Source of the DNA: Bradysia coprophila
Lineage: Eukaryota > Arthropoda > Insecta > Diptera > Sciaridae
DNA: 64,000 nt
Reading direction: 5' to 3'
Assembly (NCBI RefSeq): GCF_014529535.1
Contig: NW_023503474.1
Span: 623,715-687,714 of the forward strand
Below are positions 9,740 to 19,509 of this stretch, piece by piece; the stretch's first letter is position 1, and each line of letters opens with the position of its first letter. The translations under genes were made by a program, and so were the position numbers. The notes below the pieces were generated by a model, which did not search any database, was not told the origin of the DNA, and saw only the letters and a program-made list of their open reading frames with translations.

Positions 9740-12700
9740 TATCCTGGAGTACCAAAGTCACATTGCGAACAAAACGTAACAACAGACTTGAACGCCATGC
9801 GATCTCGTACAACTGGTATACCGAATGCGGGATCGCATTAGATATCACAAAAAATCTAATGCGAGATCGCATGTGATATAAACATGTGTAGCATTTTCAA
9901 TTCTTATAGCACATGACACATCAGGGAAAGAAAAAAGAGAGGATCGAAAATGACATAAGCGGGAATGAAAAGTGAGAGAAAAAAGTTTTGGGATAATGTT
10001 GCTATTTCAGTACTAAATTTGAAGAGTAAATGTGACGTTTTTGGTACTTCAGAAGGAAAAAAAAACATTTTCCCAACACAGGTGCGAAAATAGTCATTTT
10101 CTCACCTCATATGAAACTTCGGGTGTTGTGAAAAATTATGTGTCACCTAAGCGAAGTTATATTTTCTCTGGTGATTTGTGGCGCTCTCTAAACTCTATTC
10201 AAAAAAACAATCGAAAAACCAATTTCTACTTTCAATCCCTTGGCGTGACAACCATAAATGACTCATTTCATCGAAATCTTTCTGTGAGGTTACTTTCACC
10301 CAGAGCAGGGGTAAAAAACGCTATAAGTGCATCTTCCCTATATCCCTTGTTTTCCGCAGATATAAGGAAGTTGCACTTCAAATTAGTAAATATCTCTCCA
10401 ATAATGAATTCTCTGAACTATCCCGCATGTAACGTTGGGTTAGACGGTTAAAAAAAAACAACTCGAAATTGAAATATGATCCACCCTAACCGTTATCCAC
10501 TTACGGCTGGCTCTATGGATGATGCTTTGACAGCTCAAATAACCTTGGAACAAGGACCGATTTTGCGTTTTTTGATAATTTCTCGATTTACGGTCATTTC
10601 CCGATCTCTCGTTATTTTCCCATTGTTAGTCAATTTACCGCTTATTTTCTCCGCTTCATTATTTCTTCCCGCTGATTTCCCGCGGGGTGGATTTCCCGGT
10701 ATCTGGTTTTTCGGCAAAATAATTTCCCACTTCTCACATTATTTGCAGATGCGGACAGCATAAAGGACTTTCATATATGGCAGATGATGTTCACTCCGGC
10801 AAGAAAATCTCCCAAATTATTTCCACGAACGCGTCAATTTACCGACTTATATTTATTAGACTGCAACGAGCTGTCCATAATTTGAAATATGATTTAATAC
10901 ACATCGACAGTACTAATTGATTCACTCGTACAAAATCATTCTTAATGACTTTTTGGTGTGGTGTTTCATTCCGTGTATGTAATGCCATTCAAGAGCACTC
11001 GCATGTATAAACGAACACATTTACATTTTCTAATTGATCGAATAGAATGAATTTAGAGATGTCTCGAAATTTGTTTCTTTTTTTTCGTTTATGATTTGAT
11101 TTCGATAGTTCGACACCAGACAAACTTAATCTCTGTTGTTCTGTTAGTTCTTATCGAGATCTCTGCACGAGTAGACCTAAAAACAAAACCAAAAAAAGAA
11201 GAAAAATCTCATTGTCGTCTTTACTAGAGTGACTTGTGTTATAGTGTCTTAAGCGGGCGATAATTATCTGTGTTCAAATAAACAAAAGCAATTTGTGATA
11301 AAACAAGACTCGATTCTAAATAGATTGACTATGTGAGTATTTGAACATTCCTACAATAAGATATGCAATGCGTATCTGCTTCTGTATATTGTCTTTCTTT
11401 GTAAGTGAATTCGGCTCAGCATCGAAGATAAGTGAATTTACAAGAAAATGAATTTCTGCAATCGATTGCAGGAAATTACGAAAAAAAATTTGCAGACGAA
11501 ACGAAGAAATTTCCCTTTTGATTTGCTGATCTAACCCAAATTTTTTGTCAGCTACACAACGTACACGTACAGTGATCTCTCGAATCGGTCAGTGATATAA
11601 ATTCGCTTAGATACACAACGTGCTTAGCGAAAGGCTAATGGGATCAATTGAATATTAACGAAAAACCAAAAGTGTTCTATGCTCGTCTATATAACATTTG
11701 CATTTTAATTGGCTGATTCGCTGTGTCATGTCACCATAATAAAGTTCTCGGTTCAAAATCTAATAAGAAAATTAGAATTTTTGATTGGATGTGAAGGTAA
11801 ATCAGCATTGAAATGTCTCAATATTCGATTCGTAATTGGGAAGACATTATTTGGGAACTATTTGGGTAGTGCGCAAGTCTATTATGAGCTGTCCTTTCCA
11901 TTCTGTATCTAATTATTTTACCGAATTCGAATTTCTACGTAATCTTGACATTCGTTAAAAGTATGAAGCATCTAACTTGAGCGGAAAGAATATATTTTCC
12001 CGGTGAAGAACATTTAACAATCAGCCGGGAGTCTGTAAACCGATAGAGAAACCATAGTCAAATTCTCGCAATTTGTTTCCCAGTTCAAATCACTGATGAA
12101 GTATTGCCTGCATTTGATCTCGAGACCTCTCGAATATGAACGAAAAAAAACACGGTATCTGACCCAAGGACCAAAGAAATTTAGGAATAACCCATTGTCG
12201 TTAGTATGTTTCTCCGTTTTTGCAAACAAACAAAAGCGCAACAGTAATTCGAGTGACAGCTGCTGCCAAATAGAGACTGTTTCTTTTTCCTCTTCTTGGA
12301 GTGCATTGGATCAACTCACTATAAACAGGCACCAAAATATATTTGAAATACGGGGCCTACTCGACGCAATTCCACCTACTCGACGCAGTAGTCAGATTTT
12401 TTTCTTAACAATTTAGTTTCTTGTGTTGGTATTATACCACCGCGGGGACCAAAATAAGAGACTTTTAATGGTGCGTTGATGTGGATCGGCAGCACCAAAG
12501 TTCAATTTTCGAATTTAAACAGGTTGGCTATGAATGTCCCCAATTTGACTTTCGGAAATGATCCGCTCCTGCTTTCGTTTCCTTTACTACGCATTGATTT
12601 TGCCAACGTGTTCTCAATGAATTTTGCATAAAATCGGTCTGACAATCACCGAATGGTTTTTTGTCTTTGTCCCACCCCGGTTACGAGTAATGCTGCATAC

Positions 12701-13035
12701 CTTGAAAGAAATACTACTGTGATGTTGCAACACATTATTTTAATGTTCCAATTCATTAGGTTGTTAGGAACGAGACAAGTTTTTCGACTCACAATACAGA
12801 ATACAATACAGTACAGAATAAACCAGTGATCCAGTGCCAATATATACTTTCATAAAACACATCTTAACTCAAATTAGCTTAGCGGACACTTTTACCACCT
12901 TATGTGCCCTATGGTAAGTTGCCGGCTGATGCTCTTCGGTTGACAAATCTGCTTTCTATTATCGGTAACAAGAGTCAGTTGGTTATTCTTCTGAATTCGG
13001 TTTTCTGACTAAAATGAATGGTAGGTGTCGATAAT
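9740..13035. other. 3.3 kb without a supportable gene
   Basis: A partial inverted pair, ATCGCATTAGAT/ATCTAATGCGA, lies at about 9832-9872. The short ORFs at 10032-10451 and 12096-12416 have repeat-like composition, and no splice partners were found. An AT-rich stretch near 11230-11345 ends in a gtgagt donor and could be an untranslated exon, but nothing supports this further. Confidence 0.35.
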
Positions 13036-13039
13036 AGTT

Positions 13040-13145
13040 ATTTGTGCAACAAGTTGCGAAATGAGGTTGTTTTCGTCACTAGATGTGATTCGTTTGATAA
13101 CCACATCTTGTGACGAAAACCCTCCACTTCTGCAACCAGCTGCGA
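13040..13145. repeat. Palindromic repeat, CACTAGATGTG family
   Basis: GCAACAAGTTGCGAAATGAGG, then TTTTCGTCACTAGATGTG, pairs imperfectly with CACATCTTGTGACGAAAA and CTGCAACCAGCTGCGAAAT. It resembles the hairpin at 2257-2330. More members lie at 13490-13640 and 13860-13910. Confidence 0.55.
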
Positions 13146-14520
13146 AATACTTATTTATACAACCGAGTGATAATAGTACATTTTGTTAATGAAAAGTTGA
13201 ATTTTTCGGTACTAGTCGTAAGCTTGTCCTAACGAGGCGGAGCCGAGCTTTCAGTTTTCATCACGAGTCACAAACGATGATTTTTGTGCGTACACTTGAT
13301 CGCGGCTGCAAATACCTTTCTCTGAGAAGTACAGAAAAATTGAACTTTTCGATCGTAGAATGCATGTCGAAATCCGTCGAATTTCAGTCTTCAAGCCCAA
13401 AAATGCTTTTTCGTGTGCCTAAAAAAGCATTTATCATCGAGTTGTATGCAACGTTTTTCGTAATAAAGGCAATGGAAAGTCCTACTTTTCGTCACTTGTT
13501 GAGAAAACTGAACTTTTGTATGATTTGGGTGACGTTGACGTACGGTGGGTCTTTCTTCACTGTTCCACGAAGTTTTTACCTTTTTTTCACTAGTTACAAA
13601 AAGAAGTTACTTTGCGTTACTTTTCACAAGTGATTTTACTTTTCGTGACTCAGAAAACACGAAAATTTTAGTATTTTCAATCGGTTAGCTTGAACTGTTC
13701 GTTTCAATAGTTCTTGAGTATCTGTTTTGGACTGGCCTCAGCCAAAGCGAAAGCGGTTAAAATCAGCAGTCTAATATGGAGATAAATTTCATGTAAGAGG
13801 TCGAAAATTCCAGAAGACATTTGAAAACCCCTTGTTTCGGTCCTCGCTGCGCTCGTTTGATAACATCACATCTAGTGACAAAAATTAGTACTTTTCGCAA
13901 CTTGTTGTTTAAATTACGACTAAATAACAACACTCGAAAAATGATTATTGCCGAGAATCTTTAACCTGTTATTGACGGATGTCATCTGTTATCCACAACG
14001 ACAGCAATAATAAACGAGAATCTCTGACTAATGGGGTCTTATATTGCAAAAAGCATGTTAAAAACAAAAGAAGTAAGAGATTTCTGAAATCAATCTCTGA
14101 AAATCTTCGATCAAATGAAGTAATAGATCAGATAGTAAAACTGTTAATATGCTTGTCGTCTGTGACAGGTTAATTTGTCATATTCAAGTCGAGTCAGTGG
14201 ATTTTACATTTGCACATAATCGAAACAACTCACGATAAACACAAACACCAGCCAACTTAATCTAAAACATTTAATCACAACTAATTAACAACACAAACAC
14301 AAATTATGTCGATCACACACAAAATTACTGCAACAACATGGCTAGCTTGCCAAATTTTGACTGACACGCGGTGATCAAATCGTTTTTTTTTTTGCAAATG
14401 TGATGTCTCGTTCGATTGTTCTCTTGACTGAAAGTCAGGGTCTTCACCGAATGCATGTAGTAGTTGTAGACGTTCAATATGATGAAAAATGCGTTATATT
14501 ATGCTGTGCGTTTCTTGTAT
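13146..14520. other. Repeat-derived intergenic DNA
   Basis: Fragments of the TTTTCGTCACT(A/T)G family are scattered through 13200-13910. The 64-codon ORF at 13979-14173 has no recognisable relative and no splice context. GACTGAAAGTCAGGG at about 14427 is a short repeat also found near 46370 and 57675. Confidence 0.35.
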
Positions 14521-14523
14521 TTA

Positions 14524-14640
14524 TTTTATAATAACACGAGAAATTCTCAACGGATTTCAATAAACGTTTTTGTTCATTTGTCGAAGAATTCTGTCTTCCG
14601 TTCGAAGATGGGGGCATGGGAGCTATTGGACTAATGGTTT
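14524..14640 (+). repeat. Solitary unit of the 150-bp 'ataacacgataact' repeat
   Basis: AATAACACGAGAAATTCTCAACGGATTTCAA followed by GTTCGAAGATGGG matches the consensus of the tandem arrays at 50603-50970 and 57820-58620. A single diverged copy. Confidence 0.5.
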
Positions 14641-14994
14641 CAGTCACGGCAGCGATAAGTAAACCAGACAATAGCAGTTGATTCGACGAGGGACCTAAAT
14701 GCATAAGTAGGCCTTTGATTTTGGTGCAAAACGCTTACTAATCCGCTTGAAACGAATACGTAAACGATGGTAACGGGATTTAGATCCCTCCTTTGAATGT
14801 ATTTGCGTCCTCTGCTCCTGTCTGGTTTACTTGTTATTCTGTCGTGCTTGTGAGCAATTATCAAAAAACGTTTGGTTTGGGGTGTTTTCCTTAAGTTAAG
14901 TAAAACTCAGTGAACTCAGTGAACTTTTTGATTTGACGAGGAATTAAATCGGTCAAAAAAAGCTTTAAGGGTGAAGGGTGCGCAAACCACCCTT

Positions 14995-15135
14995 GCAAAA
15001 TAACTGATTGATATCACTAATGGTGACGCATTCTGCATCTGAAATAATTTTTTGTAAAAAAAATGGATCACAAGTTGCAGTGTTACACAAGAACTTGCGT
15101 CACCATCGCCCTTTCAGAGTTTTTTGACTGATAAA
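14995..15135. repeat. Dispersed 'GTGACGCAAGT' repeat, copy B
   Basis: Begins GATATCACTAATGGTGACGC and ends ACTTGCGTCACCATC with GTTTTTTGACTGAT, as in the copies at 6215-6510 and 38640-38770. Confidence 0.5.
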
Positions 15136-15280
15136 ATGGTGTATATTTGATAATCAAATTCTACCGATCGGCTGGGCACTTCTACCGATTTCGGCTAGCT
15201 ATATCCGCATGGGCACCTGGAGGACAGGCCTAGGCACATACAATCGATTAACACTTTGCCGGTTACTGACACTTGTCGAC

Positions 15281-15390
15281 CTTAGGCATCCTGGAAAGTA
15301 GTAAAGGAGTTAAAAATTAAATTTTAGATTTCAAATTTTATTTGGAGGGAACTCTCGACTCTTTTCCTACTTTCCAGGATGCCTAAAGTT
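15281..15390. other. Inverted repeat spanning the 3' end of the 15408 gene
   Basis: CTTAGGCATCCTGGAAAGTA at about 15283 and TACTTTCCAGGATGCCTAAA at about 15367 are perfect complements except at the ends, extended by AAAGGAG/CTCTTTT. The loop holds the minus-strand AATAAA signal, so the 3' untranslated region could fold around its own cleavage signal. A small transposon insertion is an equal possibility. Confidence 0.6.
15337..15342 (-). terminator. Poly(A) signal of the 15408-16393 gene
   Basis: TTTATT on the plus strand (AATAAA on the coding strand), 66 bases past the stop codon. Confidence 0.55.
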
Positions 15391-15407
15391 CCAGCGTGCG
15401 CGTTAAT

Positions 15408-16393
15408 CTACAATGTGTTAAATGGAACGAATGGTTCACCATCAGCAACAACCTTGCCATCTATAATCTTGTATTTCTGGTCCTGATTCTCACACAAAAA
15501 TGTTCCGAAAATGTCATCGCTGTTGTGGTACTTAGAAACGGTTACGCCTAACGCAGCATTTTCGACATATCTGAGGATGTAACGAACATTTCCCTAATCG
15601 ATTGTCTTATGAAACTCTAAGTGTTAAATACTCACTCGGCAAAGAATCCATCACCATTCGCTCCGATGTTCGGTAATGGAGAGAACTTAAACGACCGAAC
15701 ACGCTCAAGGTCCTCCTTGATTAGACCATTATGATAGTCGAACATTTTCTTCCTCATTGCATTCAAATCAACCAAAATTTGTTTGTAATCCTCCTCGACT
15801 GAATTAGATTTCAAAAAATCGATGAGAAAGACACCACCGATCAAACAAACGTTTGATAGACACTCGATAAACATGTCTAATTTCGTGGCCCAAACTTACA
15901 GTCATTTGGTAGCTCAGCATCGATGCTCCGAAGTGACGATTTAAATCTCTTGTGATTGGACCAATCATCAAAAGAAAATGCACCATTCTCGTCCCGCATA
16001 TAATTCAGATTCACACCGCCTCGGCCTTCATATTGTCCGCTTATGGTTTGGACTTGATTATCCTCATCGCTTTTATACAATTCCATTATATAAACACCGT
16101 TGATCTGAACACTGCAAGCACACCAAACAACGATTTCATTATCTTATGGACAACTACTGACCTTCTGGTAACAAAAAAAACGGTCGCAAAACTTACGATA
16201 ATCTCTTTTCCCCATTGTTGTTGATGAAGAAATAGTTTTCCAATGGAACAGTTGCGTTAGCTGGATCAAATGATTTTGCTTTCTTAAATAGTTCAAATCT
16301 ATCGTAGACTCTCTGTATGGCCTCACTTCCGAACTGGCATGCATCAGATGTTAGCACACTCACTGATAGCACAAAAAACATTAAATAATTCAT
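15408..16393 (-). CDS. Secreted orphan protein, four exons, 244 residues
   Basis: Modelled exons on the minus strand: 16393-16197, 16111-15900, 15798-15636 and 15570-15408. All junctions use GT/AG (TATC|gtaagt, gcttgcag|TG, GACT|gtaagt, aattcag|TC, GCCGA|gtgagt, cctcag|AT) and the phases agree, giving exactly 245 codons with the stop. The N-terminus, MNYLMFFVLSVSVLTSDACQ, is a clear signal peptide. The mature protein is charged, with an ANATVPLENYFFINNN segment, NLNYMRDENGAFSFDDW, and a C-terminal YVENAALGVTVSKYHNSDD. It has two cysteines after the predicted cleavage region at most, and no membrane helix. No family was recognised. Its neighbours do not suggest a role. Confidence 0.8.
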
Positions 16394-16484
16394 TGTCGAG
16401 TTGGTAGATAGGCAACAGAACGACAGACTAATCTATACTGACTGGGGGTCCTCACCAGAGGGAACTTATGTATGCACAATCCAT

Positions 16485-16492
16485 CTATTTAT
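16485..16492 (-). promoter_or_regulatory. TATA-like box for the 16393 gene
   Basis: ATAAATAG on the coding strand about 95 bases upstream of the ATG. A TCAGT initiator-like sequence lies at about 16438-16442. Confidence 0.4.
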
Positions 16493-16831
16493 GCTCGTTC
16501 GGATCGTGTTTGTGTATGCGATCAAAATTAGCGTGGAAAGGGTGGAAAGTCACTTGTGTAATAAATGATGCGGTATGCACAACAATTATAATGTAGGAAC
16601 CAAAGCATGCACGAAGGGTTAAGTTTCATTATGATGATGTTAAATGAAAGTTTTCATCAACAACAGTTGATAAGTCCGCCGAAAATTTAAAAATTTTTAA
16701 TTGACAGTTGGACAAAATACCGCTGGCTTCATGTAACAAATGCCAAGAATCGCGCGTCAAAATGTCCCGATATGCGGTATGCTTTGAAAAATGGAAGACG
16801 CACTGACGGCGTGACTTGCTCTGCTTCAACC

Positions 16832-17523
16832 CAATGACATAATAGTGGGATAGACAGGCCTTCTATGTAAATATTTTGTTCTAGCGGTGAAGCAAAAGCA
16901 AATACGAAATATTCAAGTGTGTGTGTGTGAGTACCTTAAATTTATGGTACTTACGTATTTTCGTACTTATTTTGAAATGTAGGCGCGAAGGAAATTTACA
17001 TTTTCACTCTTTCTTCGAAATTGGTTTAAAGCATTTCTATCTTTCAAAATTAAATATTTATCGAACTGAAATTTATATTTCATGTAAACAATCTCTCATT
17101 GTCCTAAAAATTGAACTAATTTTGTGATTTTCTCCTTTTCGATCGAATGATTTTCTTTATTACAAATCTTGACGATCGGAGAATTCAATCAGTTGGCTGA
17201 ATTTATAAACTTTCACGGTCACTATAGTCACGCATAATAAAAGTGCTAGCATCGTCAATATTAAAATTTCGGGACATTTCTTTTCAAAAATTATAAAATG
17301 TGTCAGAAAATGTGTGTAATTAGATAGTGAACAGTTTATGTGTAAGTGATAGTAGCAGCTATCGTTGAAAGTGGTAAAAATTGATTTCGAAAAGTTTACA
17401 ACAGTTTCACCGACTTGTCAAAATTAATTGGCATTTGTAAGTGTGTGAGCCTCAAATGTATATTACACAGAGCTTATTTTTGCTTCACGATTTCCCACTG
17501 TCTATCCCACTATTATGTCATTG
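16832..17523. mobile_element. Non-autonomous hAT-type transposon, 692 bp, with 8-bp TSD
   Basis: The terminal inverted repeats begin CAATGACATAATAGTGGGAT and continue AGACAG on both ends (17523 reading inward); GTGAAGCAAAA is shared further in. The perfect 8-bp duplication CTTCAACC flanks it at 16824-16831 and 17524-17531. An 8-bp TSD and a terminal CAATG (YARNG) fit the hAT superfamily. There is no transposase ORF, so it depended on a transposase supplied elsewhere. Confidence 0.85.
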
Positions 17524-17772
17524 CTTCAACCAGTAAAATTCTTAAAATTTCTACAATGTAAAAGCGGTGTGGATGCCCCCCTCTATTAAACAGCAGTTTG
17601 CATACTTTCGCTAGCAAGGTCTTTTGTTAAATTTAAAAGTCGAAGACGAAAAAGTCATATCATTCGGCAGAAAGGTCACAGATCACAAATTAATTCTAAT
17701 GATTGCTGATAAGTATTCATTTTCGACATTTTTTTCTTTACTTTAACTAGAAGAATAATATTAAATATTTAG

Positions 17773-17935
17773 GGAATTTTCAAGCAAGGCCGGGACTTGA
17801 TTTAACGAATTTTGATAGCCAAAAGGAAATCACTAAGCTTTACGATTTAGGTGACATTTCGAAGGACGAAATAAGAGTTATAGCAACCGATCTAGATGGG
17901 GTTTTGTTAGTCCGTTTCCAAAGCATAACGTTTTA
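17773..17935 (+). pseudogene. Exon-like ORF fragment, unidentified
   Basis: After a good acceptor (ttaaatatttag) a frame without ATG reads NFQARPGLDLTNFDSQ, then KEITKLYDLGDISKDE and IRVIATDLDGVLL, before TAA. The amino-acid composition looks coding, unlike the flanks. No partner exon, start codon or donor could be placed nearby. It may be a relic exon or a piece of a transposon gene. The product is unknown. Confidence 0.35.
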
Positions 17936-18300
17936 AAGACCAAAGCAATAATTTCGATTATGCTTCCAGTATGTCAAGGTTAGATAATTTTGGTTTTTCA
18001 GTTGTTTGGAGTTCTTTGCATATTTCTCGCTCCAGATAGGCCATCTGCCTCACCGAAAATCTCAACGAAAAGAAGGATTTTCACTTCACTAATAAATACA
18101 GCACATAAGCCAGTATAAGTAGTAATTTGTGTTATATGCTACCACTTTCGGTAGCAACATCTTTACAGCATTACGTCACACTCACCAACGTTGATACGTT
18201 TACTTTACCGTGGTGTTTTGTTCGTAGCCGTTTATAAAATTGCTCGAGATATGGTATGGGGTTATCAAGCGTCGTCGGTCGATACGAAAATTCTTTTGGT

Positions 18301-18691
18301 AATCCACGCGTTTAGTGGTATGGTTTGTAGCGCTGCAGAAAAAAGCGGTCGAATCCGATATTTTGAATTTTTGAATGATACTTTGATATCTCCGTCGTTT
18401 TTAAAGAATAAGAGCCAGATTTTGCTAGGTTTGCAATGGAGTTTTATCGATTGGCATACTCATTTGTGTAAAATAATTAAAAGAAAATTTTTACTCAACA
18501 TTTCACACAAATGAGTATGCCAATCGATAAAATTCCATAAAAAATGCAAACCTAGCAAAATCTGGCTCTTATTCTTCAAAAACAACGGAGATATCAAAGT
18601 TTGAATGCGAATTCCCATACAAAAATTCAAAATATCGGATTCGACCGCTTTTTTATGCAGCGTTACAAACCATACCACTAAACGCGTGGAT
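18301..18691. mobile_element. Foldback element with arms of about 175-190 bp
   Basis: AATCCACGCGTTTAGTGGTA at 18301 is complementary to TACCACTAAACGCGTGGATT ending at 18691. The arms continue through AAAGCGGTCGAATCCGATAT, AGAGCCAGATTTTGCTAGGT and GATTGGCATACTCATTTGTG to a short loop of about 25 bases. The ORFs on both strands are mirror images of one another, so they are not genes. Confidence 0.8.
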
Positions 18692-19509
18692 TTAGACCGC
18701 CATGCGCCAGTCCGTTAGGCGAAAAGCACACAAGCAATGTTGTATTGCTGGGATCGACAATTATGCTGCGCTTTCCATTGCAATTCGTTAACACCACAAG
18801 CTAAACAATGGAAAACCCAGCACGATTGTCAATCCCATCAACGCAAAATTGCTCGTGTGCTTTCGGCCTTATTACCTCCTACTCCGGTAGCATTTTCAAT
18901 GGGTGGTATTCGGGTGGTTCTAATTTGTACGAAAAAAATTTTGGTTCCCGTTTTTCGCATGCCTCCGACGGATTTTAGATGTTGTGGTAGTAGAGTGAAG
19001 TTGCATATAATGCTCAATGTGTGAGGTGAAGCCATTACTATTGACTGGTCTAGTATACTAGAATAATGGAGCGTTTGCATGTTGTTAGACATCGATATCT
19101 TTTGATTGTGGTTTTTCGACCGAAAATTCCAACTTCATCTGCGTATGAAATCCACAAATGCTGGAAGAATTCATACACACATACATAGACTGTTCCGTCA
19201 AATTTTTCTTTATTTACATTTCATAAATAATTAATCTATGGTCTACGGCGCGGTTAACATTTTGGTAACTAAACTAAACTAAACAATCTACAATTTGGCA
19301 GTTGCTGCATGTATGAAATCTGAGATATTTTGCTTTTATCTCGATCTGTAAAATTACTGATTTTGCCTAGGATTTACATAAGGAGGTTACGAGTGTCGCT
19401 GTGGTTTACACTAAAAAGTTTGTCGCATTTGCGCTTATAATTTCGATTCAAATTTCCCACCAAAATGCACTGAAAGAGTCTGCGTAGCCTGCCAATACAA
19501 GTGCTTGGA
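18692..19509. other. Intergenic, nothing recognised
   Basis: No exon with splice support. The minus-strand ORF at 18838-19092 has no recognisable content. Confidence 0.35.

Noticed and set aside
10032..10451. 139-codon ORF as a gene
   Set aside because: No signal peptide, domain, splice partner or polyadenylation signal in a repeat-rich region.
15632..15899. A 23-nt intron in the secreted orphan gene (continuing from FIECLSNVCLIGG)
   Set aside because: Too short to be spliced; a later acceptor at 15799-15800 with a good pyrimidine tract gives a 101-nt intron in the correct phase.
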